From a virus, in IMG/VR virus record IMGVR_UViG_3300025128_003582, positions 1 through 26,490 of that record: a DNA stretch of 26,490 nt; one strand, 5' to 3'. Below are positions 1 to 7,250 of this stretch, in pieces (the stretch's first letter is position 1; the number at the start of each line of letters is the position of its first letter). The position numbers were made by a program, and so were the translations under genes. A model generated the notes under the pieces. That model saw nothing but the letters and a program-made list of their open reading frames with translations. It was not told where the DNA came from and searched no databases.

Positions 1-195
1 GCGTTAGATAAAATAATTTACGTGGGTGGCAATAGCCATCCTTTGATTGTAGAACAGGCAGAAGCGTTTAAAAAGCAAATCCGTGGGGTGTTGATTGAGT
101 ATATGAAACAAGCTATTCGTTCAGACCGCACAACTTTGGCAAACCAATTCCGCGATGCTGGGCATTCGGAACTTGTAAAACTATTGGAGATATAA
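1..195 (+). CDS. C-terminal end of an unidentified phage protein (partial)
   Basis: Frame 1 is open from the left edge to a TAA at 193-195, giving 64 residues with no start in view. The visible part is mostly helical in composition and contains IIYVGGNSHP, followed by a basic helix with EYMKQAIRSDRTTLANQF, and ends in VKLLEI. I do not recognise the family. The TAA is one base before the next ATG, and the Shine-Dalgarno for that gene (GGAG, 186-189) lies inside this reading frame, so the two are translated from the same message. Position directly before virion-type genes suggests a structural or head-tail role, but that is inference from context only. Confidence 0.75.
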   Translation, partial: ALDKIIYVGGNSHPLIVEQAEAFKKQIRGVLIEYMKQAIRSDRTTLANQFRDAGHSELVKLLEI

Positions 196-196
196 C

Positions 197-652
197 ATGG
201 CAATAACAGTAGGAACAGCGATGCCCACAAGTTTTAAAGTGGAACTACTTAAAGGGCTACATGATTTACAAAATGGTGCGGATACTTTGAAGATTGCGTT
301 ATTAAAAGCAACCGCTTCTGGTAGTGGCACTTACGGTGCAGCAAGCACTAACTACAGTGATATTACTGGTAACAGTGATGAAACAAGTGGTTCAGGTTAT
401 AGTGCAGGAGGTAATACTCTTACTAACGTAACTCCGGTTGCTTCTAGTACTACGGCAGTTTGTGATTTTAACGACACTACTTGGTCAAGTGCTTCTTTTA
501 CTACTTGTGGAGCGATGATTTACAACACTAACAACTCTAATTCTGCTTGTGCGGTGTTAAGTTTTAGTGGTGACCAAACTGTTAGTACTGGCGACTTTAC
601 CATTCAGTTCCCTGCTGCGGGTGCTTCTACTGCGATTATTCGTATCGCTTGA
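197..652 (+). CDS. small conserved phage virion-type protein
   Basis: 151 residues. Starts at ATG 197 with GGAG at 186-189. The sequence resembles a widespread small phage protein family of neck/tail regions whose hallmarks are an N-terminal helix after a SFK motif (here TSFKVELLKGLHD), a central phrase about building a value (DTLKIALLKAT), GSGYSAGG-NTLT, and a C-terminal beta strand FTIQFPAAGASTAIIRIA. The first half is Ser/Thr/Gly-rich and the rest is predicted beta. No catalytic motif is visible. The gene is followed after 9 bases by the repeat protein at 662, in the same apparent operon. Role as a structural component is inferred from family resemblance and context; the precise location in the virion is unknown. 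Confidence 0.7.
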   Translation: MAITVGTAMPTSFKVELLKGLHDLQNGADTLKIALLKATASGSGTYGAASTNYSDITGNSDETSGSGYSAGGNTLTNVTPVASSTTAVCDFNDTTWSSASFTTCGAMIYNTNNSNSACAVLSFSGDQTVSTGDFTIQFPAAGASTAIIRIA

Positions 653-661
653 GGCTGAACA

Positions 662-1370
662 GTGGCAGATAAAACTGTATATCTTGGCGCTGTATGGGGT
701 AAAGACGGTTGGGGTGACGGTGCTTGGGGTGCTAATGGAAATGTATCTGTTGTAGGGACAGGTGCAATAGGGACAGTAAGTTTTGTTCTGGATGAAAATA
801 TCGTACCGACAGGTGTAGCAGGTACAAGTGCAGTAGGCACGGTTACCATAAGCCGAACTGGAGTTGTAGTTCCAACAGGTGTAGCAGGAACAGGTGCGGT
901 AGGGACATTAGGTTTATCCTATAACAACATTGTATATCTCGGTGCTGTATGGGGTAAAAATGGTTGGGGTGACGGTGCTTGGGGAGACAATGGGAATGTC
1001 TCTGTAGCAGGGACAGGCGCGATAGGCACTGTAAGTATAGCTCTTTCAGACGCTATTGTACCGACAGGTGTAGCAGGGACAGGCGCAATAGGTAGTGTAG
1101 GGATTATCAGAGATGATACAGTAATCCCAGCAGGTGTAGCAGGAACAGGCGCAGTAGGGACTGTAGTCATTTCTTTTGCAGAAACGATTGTTCCAACAGG
1201 CGTAGCAGGAACAGGCGCAGTAGGGACAGGCACAGCTACTGTACTACCAACAGCTACAGGTGTGGCAGGAGCAGGTGCAGTAGGAACTGTAGGGTTATCT
1301 TTTAGTGGCTCAATAGTGCCTACGGGTGTAAGCGGTACGGGTGCGATAGGAACGGTAGTTAGGGGTGGTT
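662..1370 (+). repeat. nine degenerate GVAGTGAVGTV units plus a 255-bp duplication
   Basis: In-frame coding repeats with a DNA core close to ACAGGTGTAGCAGG, ACAGGCGCAGTAGG. Nine copies are readable at protein level. The Trp-rich block starting near 677 recurs near 932, so one large unit of about 85 codons has been duplicated on top of the short repeats. Synonymous changes between copies show that the repeats are not all recent. Confidence 0.8.
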
Positions 1371-1429
1371 GGACAACAATAAATGATTCACAAACACCTA
1401 GCTGGGTAGATATAAACAAAGCGGCATAG
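662..1429 (+). CDS. Gly/Ala/Val repeat protein, putative fibre or adhesin
   Basis: 255 residues from a GTG at 662; GAGG at 651-654 sits 7 bases upstream and supports this start. The protein is built from nine degenerate copies of an 11-residue unit GVAGTGAVGTV, usually introduced by a short strand ending in VPT or IPA and followed by hydrophobic strands. A second, larger repeat is visible: VYLGAVWGKxGWGDGAWG occurs at residue 6 and again at residue 91, an internal duplication of 255 bp. The C-terminus ends with a Trp motif, WTTINDSQTPSWVDINKAA, seen in other phage repeat proteins. The simple periodic pattern suggests an elongated beta or polyglycine-type fold, suited to a fibre or adhesin tip. 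No catalytic motif is present; function is inferred from repeats and position between virion and fibre genes. Confidence 0.65.
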   Translation: MADKTVYLGAVWGKDGWGDGAWGANGNVSVVGTGAIGTVSFVLDENIVPTGVAGTSAVGTVTISRTGVVVPTGVAGTGAVGTLGLSYNNIVYLGAVWGKNGWGDGAWGDNGNVSVAGTGAIGTVSIALSDAIVPTGVAGTGAIGSVGIIRDDTVIPAGVAGTGAVGTVVISFAETIVPTGVAGTGAVGTGTATVLPTATGVAGAGAVGTVGLSFSGSIVPTGVSGTGAIGTVVRGGWTTINDSQTPSWVDINKAA

Positions 1430-1438
1430 GAATATATT

Positions 1439-2431
1439 ATGGCTACTTACGTAAACAATTTAAGACTTAAAGAAATTACCACTGGGGATGAAGACGGTAC
1501 TTGGGGTACTAGTACTAATACTAATTTAGAGCTTATCGCTGACTCGCTTGGGTATAACACACAAGCCTCTTTCGCTTCAGACGGTAACGCTACTACAACT
1601 GTTGCTGACGGTACAGCAGACCCAGCAAGAGCACTTTATTTTAAAGTTACTTCAGGCGCTACTTTAAGTGCTACTAGAGAACTTACAATAGCTCCTAACA
1701 CATTATCCCGTTTGATGTGGATAGAAAATGCCACTACGGGCAGTCAGACCATAACCATTAAACAGGGTTCAGGTGGCACTGTTAATATCGGCACTGGGGA
1801 AACTAAAATAGTTTACTTAGATGGAGCAGGAGCTGGCGCTGCTGTTGTAGATGCTTTAGCTAATTTTAATTTAAGCCTAACAAGTCAAGTTACTGGGACA
1901 CTACCTGTAGCAAATGGTGGTACTGGAATTACATCTTTCGGCACTGGGGTAGCAACGTGGATAGGGACACCTTCTAGTGCTAATTTGCGCTCTGCGGTTA
2001 CTGATGAAACTGGCACAGGGGCTTTAGTTTTTGCTACAAGTCCAACTCTTGTTACGCCCGTTTTAGGGACACCTGCTTCAGGTAATCTCCAAAGTTGTAC
2101 CGCAGATGGTACGGATGAGGTTGGTTTTAGAAACGCCCCTGCTGTAGGAACAAAAACATCAGCTTATACGTTAGCTGTAGGAGATGTTGGCAAGTATGTT
2201 CAAGTTGGTAGTGGTGGCTCTATTGTAATACCTAACTCTGTTTTTGCAGAAGGCGATGTAATTTCTATTTTTAATAACACCACAGGTGATGTGACCATAA
2301 CTTGTACAATCACTACTGCCTACAAAGCAGGTGAGGACGCTGACATTGCTACGGCAACTTTAGCCACGAGAGGGGTTGCCACTATTTTATTTATTAGCGC
2401 AACTGTGTGTGTCATTACTGGAAACATATAA
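1439..2431 (+). CDS. phage tail fibre protein
   Basis: 330 residues; ATG 1439 with AGG at 1428-1430. The N-terminus (YVNNLRLKEITTGDEDGTWG) matches the start of many marine phage fibres, where GTWGxxxNxNLE precedes the shaft. Around residues 152-216 are phrases typical of phage fibre shafts: LPVANGGTGITSFGTGV, TPSSANLRSAVTDETGTG and TPVLGTPASGNL. The C-terminal 100 residues form a beta-rich domain with VGDVGKYVQVGSGGSIVIP, the pattern of a terminal fibre domain. Expected to trimerise into a fibre that contacts the host. Placed immediately upstream of the RCC1-type gene, which could be its distal partner. No enzymatic motif. Confidence 0.8.
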   Translation: MATYVNNLRLKEITTGDEDGTWGTSTNTNLELIADSLGYNTQASFASDGNATTTVADGTADPARALYFKVTSGATLSATRELTIAPNTLSRLMWIENATTGSQTITIKQGSGGTVNIGTGETKIVYLDGAGAGAAVVDALANFNLSLTSQVTGTLPVANGGTGITSFGTGVATWIGTPSSANLRSAVTDETGTGALVFATSPTLVTPVLGTPASGNLQSCTADGTDEVGFRNAPAVGTKTSAYTLAVGDVGKYVQVGSGGSIVIPNSVFAEGDVISIFNNTTGDVTITCTITTAYKAGEDADIATATLATRGVATILFISATVCVITGNI

Positions 2432-2443
2432 GGGTAACTACTT

Positions 2444-3607
2444 ATGTCTGGAATAACTTTAATGATGCTGGGCAACTTTGCTACAGGAGAACCACCTATA
2501 GAAGGTCAACTGTGGGGCTGGGGAGGACAGGCTTTTTATAGTGGCGCTGTTGGAAATAACACAAGTGTAGATGTTAGTTCTCCTGTACAGGTCGGTTCTC
2601 TTACCACTTGGTCAAAAATTGGTGCTTCCCCTAATGGGTTTACTAACACAGTAATTAAAACAGATGGCACTCTTTGGGCGTATGGAAGAGGTACTCTTGG
2701 TCAAAATGGCGATGGAAATAGCCTTAATCGTTCTTCTCCTGTACAGGTCGGTTCTCTTACTACTTGGGCACAGGCCACTGCTTCTATATATAATGCATTA
2801 GCAGTAAAAGAGGACAACACGTTTTATATTTGGGGGCATAACACTTACGGACAGTTTGGAACTAATAATATTACGGGAAACCGCAATACTCCTGTGGCAT
2901 TATCTGGTCAAAGTGTAGCTACCACCAAGCATAGCATTGCTATGAATTATAGTACGGTCGGTGTAATAACTACATCCGGTAATCTAGTGATGTGGGGTTC
3001 AAACAGTTCCGGTGCTTTAGGTATCAATCAGAAAGGAGGTGTGTCCGGAATAGAAGGGAGAAGTTCTCCGGTGCAGGTAGGTAGTCTTACTGATTGGAGT
3101 GAACTATCTATAGGGGCAGAATGGGTTTTGGCTGCGAAAAATGTTGGCGCTGCAAAAACTTTTTGGACGTGGGGTTATAACGGTAATGGAGAATTGGGCC
3201 ACCTTGACATAGTAGCTAGAAGCTCTCCGGTGCAGTTGGCTATTGGTGCTTCATGGGTAAAGGGTGTGGCTGGTGCAAATCACTGCCTTGCTATTAGGAC
3301 AAACGGGACGCTTTGGGCATGGGGTTATAACTCTTATGGTCAACTAGGGATTGGGTCAACGGTGCATAAAAGCTCTCCAACACAGGTAGGGTCTCTTACC
3401 ACTTGGTCTGAGGTTGCTGCTGGAAACCGTATGTCCATAGGGATAAAAACAGACGGAACTCTGTGGATATGGGGAAGCGGAGCGAATGGGCAAACAGGCC
3501 AAAACAATACTATCCAAGTAAATTCTCCGGTGCAGTTAGGTGGTCTTACCACTTGGGCAGCAGCAGAATGTGGGGATCAAAATACTGTAGCTATTAAGAC
3601 ACCGTAA
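2444..3607 (+). CDS. RCC1-type seven-bladed propeller, putative receptor-binding protein
   Basis: 387 residues; ATG 2444 with AGGG at 2431-2434. After about 21 residues the whole protein consists of seven RCC1-like units of 50-59 residues, beginning near residues 22, 76, 126, 180, 239, 289 and 339. Each has the pattern LWxWGxNxxGQLG, then SSPVQVGSLTTW, then a strand ending in IKTDGT. Seven units is the number needed to close a beta-propeller. Bacterial RCC1 proteins are often extracellular binding proteins, and the gene lies directly after a fibre gene, so a host-binding role is likely. The stop TAA overlaps the next ATG by one base (TAATG). Nearly identical DNA between some blades points to recent blade duplication or recombination. 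No signal peptide is seen, consistent with assembly into the virion. Confidence 0.75.
   Translation: MSGITLMMLGNFATGEPPIEGQLWGWGGQAFYSGAVGNNTSVDVSSPVQVGSLTTWSKIGASPNGFTNTVIKTDGTLWAYGRGTLGQNGDGNSLNRSSPVQVGSLTTWAQATASIYNALAVKEDNTFYIWGHNTYGQFGTNNITGNRNTPVALSGQSVATTKHSIAMNYSTVGVITTSGNLVMWGSNSSGALGINQKGGVSGIEGRSSPVQVGSLTDWSELSIGAEWVLAAKNVGAAKTFWTWGYNGNGELGHLDIVARSSPVQLAIGASWVKGVAGANHCLAIRTNGTLWAWGYNSYGQLGIGSTVHKSSPTQVGSLTTWSEVAAGNRMSIGIKTDGTLWIWGSGANGQTGQNNTIQVNSPVQLGGLTTWAAAECGDQNTVAIKTP
2507..3604 (+). repeat. seven RCC1 repeat units with locally identical DNA
   Basis: Seven tandem protein repeats of about 150-177 bp. A 27-base stretch coding the SPVQVGSLT strand is identical at 2578-2604 and 2734-2760, 156 bp apart, which is one blade. 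Other copies diverge at synonymous sites. Confidence 0.8.
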
Positions 3608-5448
3608 TGGAAAAACTATACTTCTTATCAGGTTTACCTAGATCAGGCTCTACTGTCTTGGCCGCTTTGCTACAACAACATCCTGATATGCACCTAACCG
3701 CTACGTCAAGTTTGCTAAACATCATCATTGGCGTACTAAAAGCGTGGAGCGAGTCAATAGAACAAAAGTCCAGCATCCAAACTCAAAAGATGCAAGAAAA
3801 AGAAATACAAAAAATACTAGAAAGTATTTGTAAAACTAAATACGCAAATATTAAAGAACCTATTGTTTTAGATAAATCAAGAAGTTGGGCTTCAGAAATT
3901 AACCTAACTACGATGCGTGAAGTCTTGGGGTACGAACCTAAAGTTATTGCTACCGTCAGGAATGTCGAAGATTGTGTAGCTTCTATGGTACGTGTAGCAA
4001 ACCCAAATAATCTTCCTGAGTTTTTTCGTACCTCTAAACTTATAGATCACGTTAAAAAATCGTATCAAACTTTGTTGGGAGCGCATAATGCTTGTCCTGA
4101 ATACTTACATTATGTTGAGTATGAAGACTTAGTAAGTAATCCAGAAAAAGTGTTATGCGATGTTGAAAAATTCTTAGGGTTAACTCCTCATACTTACGAT
4201 ATAAACAATATTGACGCATCAAACTTGCAAGAGAGGGATGAAAAAGTTTGGGGGATAAAAGGTTTACATAACGTTCGCAAAACGCTTAAAAAACAGGATA
4301 CTTTACCTGCAAAAGACGTATTAGGTTATAAATATCGTGAGTTCGTACAGCCTCGTTTTTGGCAAGGTGAAACAAATACATCTCTTCCTATACACAAGCT
4401 GGATATGATGTTGGGAGCAGGACTACTTGGAGATTTAAATGAAGCAGCCAGATTAGGGGACGAGCTTGGTAGAGAAGAACCTTTTAATAATCGCGCTGCT
4501 TTTAATCGGGGTTGGTACGAGTTACGAAGAAATAACTTATTGAAAGGGCATAGGCTTATGTTTCAAGGAAGACATGAGGGAGTATTTGGTAACCCCCCTC
4601 TTCCTACCCCTGCTCCGTTGTGGGATGGAGTAAGCAAAGGCACTGTTTTACTTAATCTTGAAGGTGGTTTAGGAGATCAAATTCACGGTGCGGGTATGGT
4701 GCGTTACATTGTAAATAAAGGTTGCGATGTGGTTGTGGCTTGTTCCCCAGAATTAATGAATCTCTTTCGAGATATTCCCGGTGTCAGCGCGGTTGCTCAG
4801 TTAGAAACCGCTGGTGGTGTTATACATGATTTTTGGGTTCCTGCCATGTCTGCTGTAATACCGCTTGAGTTACAGTATGCAGATGTTGATGGGTCGCCTT
4901 ATATCTCTAAACCTTTAACCGCAGCAAATAAAAAGTTTCGAATAGGGCTTAGATGGCAAGGTAACCCTGAGTTTGAACACGAGCAACACAGATTATTCCC
5001 AAGTAATAAATTGTTTGATGCAGTAAAAGATATGGATGCGGATTTTATATCTTTACAACGTGACGAAGGTTCGCAGCATAAACCAGAATGGGTAAAGGAA
5101 GTTCCACTTCAACATTGGGGCGACACTCGACACGCTATTGCAACATGCAATTTAGTAATTACTTCTTGCACTTCTGTAGCCCATCTATCTGCGGCAATGG
5201 GGGTAAATACTTGGATAATAGTACCTATTCTTCCTTATTATTTGTGGGCAAAAGACGGAAGCACTACTGAATGGTACGATAGTGTTACTTTGTTTAGACA
5301 AACAAAGTTTAAAAATTGGGATAGTCCTTTTTTGCAAATACAAGAACAACTGAATAGTTTAGGAGATACAAATGGCAACACAAACAGGGTTTTGGCTACG
5401 AGTAATAGACGGCGAAGTAAAAGAAGTTTGGGACACCACGCCGCCTAG
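3607..5448 (+). CDS. sulfotransferase fused to a GT9-like glycosyltransferase domain
   Basis: 613 residues; ATG 3607 overlaps the previous stop. N-terminal half (about 1-225): PAPS-dependent sulfotransferase fold, with the 5'-phosphosulfate loop GLPRSGSTVL at 9-18 and the 3'-phosphate motif TVRNVEDCVASM, where R118 and S126 have the usual 8-residue spacing, then YEDLVSNPEKVL. Middle (about 270-330): a TPR-like helical linker. C-terminal half (about 330-585): matches the GT9/heptosyltransferase-like domain that follows TPRs in many proteins: LNLEGGLGDQIH, IGLRWQGNP, SLQRDEG, CTSVAHLSAAMG (T522-G532), LFRQ near the end. Predicted to transfer sulfate to, and perhaps build, a surface glycan; acceptors unknown. 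The last 25 or so residues (after NSLGD) are basic and unlike the family, and overlap the next gene by 77 bases, suggesting a lost earlier stop. Confidence 0.8.
   Translation: MEKLYFLSGLPRSGSTVLAALLQQHPDMHLTATSSLLNIIIGVLKAWSESIEQKSSIQTQKMQEKEIQKILESICKTKYANIKEPIVLDKSRSWASEINLTTMREVLGYEPKVIATVRNVEDCVASMVRVANPNNLPEFFRTSKLIDHVKKSYQTLLGAHNACPEYLHYVEYEDLVSNPEKVLCDVEKFLGLTPHTYDINNIDASNLQERDEKVWGIKGLHNVRKTLKKQDTLPAKDVLGYKYREFVQPRFWQGETNTSLPIHKLDMMLGAGLLGDLNEAARLGDELGREEPFNNRAAFNRGWYELRRNNLLKGHRLMFQGRHEGVFGNPPLPTPAPLWDGVSKGTVLLNLEGGLGDQIHGAGMVRYIVNKGCDVVVACSPELMNLFRDIPGVSAVAQLETAGGVIHDFWVPAMSAVIPLELQYADVDGSPYISKPLTAANKKFRIGLRWQGNPEFEHEQHRLFPSNKLFDAVKDMDADFISLQRDEGSQHKPEWVKEVPLQHWGDTRHAIATCNLVITSCTSVAHLSAAMGVNTWIIVPILPYYLWAKDGSTTEWYDSVTLFRQTKFKNWDSPFLQIQEQLNSLGDTNGNTNRVLATSNRRRSKRSLGHHAA
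5361..5365 (+). promoter_or_regulatory. ribosome binding site inside the upstream gene
   Basis: AGGAG, 6 bases before ATG 5372. It lies in the reading frame of the sulfotransferase fusion and shows that the downstream gene starts within it. Confidence 0.6.
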
Positions 5449-5785
5449 CGGTCAAGAAGGTTGGGTAGAAGCGGTAGAAGTTAAACCAGAGCTTGCACTT
5501 AATCGTGAAGTCCTTACTACGCACTCTTTTAATTTAGAGACTACTCCAGCACAAATTGTGTGGAGTAAAAAAGAAATGGATGTAGCCGAAAGACAAGGTT
5601 TTATAAAATCGGAAGCAGCTCTTACTTATAGGTTAGCCGTTGATGCGGAAGTGCAAAAAGAAGCGGATGGTTACCCCACAACTCAGTACGACACTTCAGC
5701 CGTAGCTGCTGCTCAAGCAACATATGAGGCTAAAGTAGATGCAATTAATGCGGCTACTACGCATGACGATTTAGATGCCATTTAA
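5372..5785 (+). CDS. small fibre-associated (assembly-like) protein
   Basis: 137 residues; ATG 5372 with AGGAG at 5361-5365. The N-terminus (FWLRVIDGEVKEVWDTTPP, then EGWVEAVEV) is a beta-type domain of a kind commonly found beside phage fibres, and the middle has TTPAQIVWSKKEM. The C-terminal 60 residues are Ala-rich helix (AAAQATYEAKVDAINAATTHDDLDAI) typical of tail-fibre-assembly-like proteins. It sits between glycosyltransferase genes rather than next to the fibre, and overlaps the preceding gene by 77 bases. Likely a fibre chaperone or minor fibre component; the function is inferred and no catalytic residues are visible. Confidence 0.6.
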   Translation: MATQTGFWLRVIDGEVKEVWDTTPPSGQEGWVEAVEVKPELALNREVLTTHSFNLETTPAQIVWSKKEMDVAERQGFIKSEAALTYRLAVDAEVQKEADGYPTTQYDTSAVAAAQATYEAKVDAINAATTHDDLDAI

Positions 5786-5796
5786 AAGGCAATGTT

Positions 5797-6495
5797 ATGA
5801 ATTTATTTTTTTCTTACAATTTAAAGGTGGATTGCGCTTATATTATTCGAGTCAAGGGGCTTGAAGATTCTGAACGCAAATCCGCAGATTGTGCAGCTTC
5901 TTGTGAACAGGTGGGACAACAGTACGAGTATTGGGAGGCTTATAATGGAGTTGAAGGTGAGCTAAAAGCCCCAAGTCATCACAATCCGATTATGGACTGC
6001 ATAAAAATTATTGATCATTACATGACAAGAGGAGAGGTTGCTTGCGCTCTTTCTCATATTTCATTATGGGCTAAATGCGTAACTGAAGATAAGCCGTTAA
6101 TAGTGCTAGAACACGATAGCGTCATGGTTCAGCCGTATACACAACACGCAGTCTACAATTCTATTTGTTATTTAGGCAGCCATGAGCAAGTAAAAGAAGG
6201 GTGGGCGGTGCAGCCAACGCCACCCCATGCAAGCGAAGGTCCAAATTATCATTTTATTTGTCGCGCTCATGCCTATGCTATTGACCCTGCGGTAGCTAAA
6301 AGTATGTTGGCTTACGTTATTAAATATGGGCTTACAGGGCCGTTAGATATTTTATTAAGAGCTGATTTATTCCCTATCCATCAAATGGGTGTTTACGCTT
6401 ACAACGAATGGGATGGCGATAAATTAGATACGACTATTAAAGGGAGGCCACTAGAAGGCCGAAGCACTACCCGTAACGATGATTTAAAAATATGA
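5797..6495 (+). CDS. GT25-like glycosyltransferase
   Basis: 232 residues; ATG 5797 with an AAAAGG site just upstream. Resembles the GT25 (LPS/LOS glycosyltransferase) family: N-terminal strand AYIIRVKGLEDSERKSA, where the family usually has a name-matching start; GEVACALSHISLWAK at 79-93, the diagnostic GExxCxLSHxxxW block; and LIVLEHDSVM at 101-110, corresponding to the metal-binding LEDD/LEDDV motif but with His in place of the first Asp. C-terminal HAYAIDPAVAKSMLAY fits the sugar-nucleotide domain end. Would transfer a hexose to a surface glycan in the cytoplasm. The TGA overlaps the following ATG (ATGA, 6492-6495), so it is translationally coupled to the kinase. The His in the metal motif leaves activity uncertain. 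Confidence 0.65.
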   Translation: MNLFFSYNLKVDCAYIIRVKGLEDSERKSADCAASCEQVGQQYEYWEAYNGVEGELKAPSHHNPIMDCIKIIDHYMTRGEVACALSHISLWAKCVTEDKPLIVLEHDSVMVQPYTQHAVYNSICYLGSHEQVKEGWAVQPTPPHASEGPNYHFICRAHAYAIDPAVAKSMLAYVIKYGLTGPLDILLRADLFPIHQMGVYAYNEWDGDKLDTTIKGRPLEGRSTTRNDDLKI

Positions 6496-7250
6496 GAAAG
6501 TGTGTGGTGTTACTTACTGGTTTACCCAATAGCGGAAAAACAACGCTGGCTAAAGCGCTTGTAGCAAAGCATGGTGGCTCTCACATTAATGCTGATGAGG
6601 TGCGTGCAGCGGCAGATGATTGGGATTTTTCTTTAGAGGGACGATTAAGGCAGTTTAACCGCATGAAAGCTGCAACCGAAGGCAAAAAAGGGCTGGTTTT
6701 TTTGGATTTCATTTGCCCTATAGACGCATGGCGTAAAAAACTAAACGCTGATTTGGTGGTCTGGATGGATACTATTCAGCTTTCTAAGTATGAAGATACC
6801 AATAAAGTTTTTGAGCGTCCTGTTAATTATGATGTGCGGATAAGCAGTTTTGACCAAGAAATGGTTGAGCTTGTCGGCTCGAAAATAAACCGAACTTTTG
6901 ACAATCAGGCTCCAACGGTGCAGATGTTAGGGCGTTGGCAACCGTGGCACGACGGGCATACGGCTCTTTTTGAAAGAGCAATTAAGAAAACGGGGCAGGT
7001 TGCGATAATGATCCGAGACTTGGGTGATGAAAATAATCCGTTCTCCCTTGTGCAAACCACTGAAAATATAGAGCAAGGTCTGGCTAAATCAGGGTGGAAA
7101 CTTAATGTAGATTACATTGTCCTTTCTGTCCCTAATATTGTAGACATTAGCTATGGCAGAAAAGTAGGGTATACGTTTACTGAACATGATCTAGGCGAAG
7201 AAATACACACGATCAGCGCAACCAACATTAGGAAAAAGATGGGCGTATGA
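6492..7250 (+). CDS. APS-kinase-like domain fused to a HIGH-type nucleotidyltransferase
   Basis: 252 residues; ATG overlaps the previous TGA. Residues 1-130: P-loop kinase with Walker A GLPNSGKTT (10-18), NADEVR at 33-38, DWDFSLEGRLRQ at 43-54, DFICPIDAWR, and VWMDTIQLSKYEDTNKVFERP (90-110); this order matches adenylylsulfate kinase-like proteins of marine phages. Residues 142-252: nucleotidyltransferase of the HIGH superfamily, MLGRWQPWHDGH (145-156) and ISATNIR (241-247), as in NMN/cytidylyltransferases. If the kinase makes PAPS it would feed the sulfotransferase two genes upstream. The second domain is about 110 residues, far shorter than ATP sulfurylase, so a full PAPS synthetase is unlikely; CTP- or ATP-dependent activation of a sugar or polyol phosphate is another option. 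Substrates are unproven. Confidence 0.7.
   Translation: MRKCVVLLTGLPNSGKTTLAKALVAKHGGSHINADEVRAAADDWDFSLEGRLRQFNRMKAATEGKKGLVFLDFICPIDAWRKKLNADLVVWMDTIQLSKYEDTNKVFERPVNYDVRISSFDQEMVELVGSKINRTFDNQAPTVQMLGRWQPWHDGHTALFERAIKKTGQVAIMIRDLGDENNPFSLVQTTENIEQGLAKSGWKLNVDYIVLSVPNIVDISYGRKVGYTFTEHDLGEEIHTISATNIRKKMGV

Noticed and set aside
662-1370. CRISPR-like array from the regular repeats
   Set aside because: Repeats are in-frame, degenerate and coding; no unique spacers of constant length.
919-1419. Minus-strand open frame antisense to the repeat protein
   Set aside because: Pro/Thr/Val repeats are the reverse image of the Gly/Ala/Val repeat gene; the + strand has ribosome site and operon spacing.
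6492-7250. NadR-type NMN adenylyltransferase/ribosylnicotinamide kinase
   Set aside because: Domain order is reversed and kinase motifs (NADEVR, DWDFS, ICPIDAWR) fit APS-kinase-like proteins better; not fully excluded.
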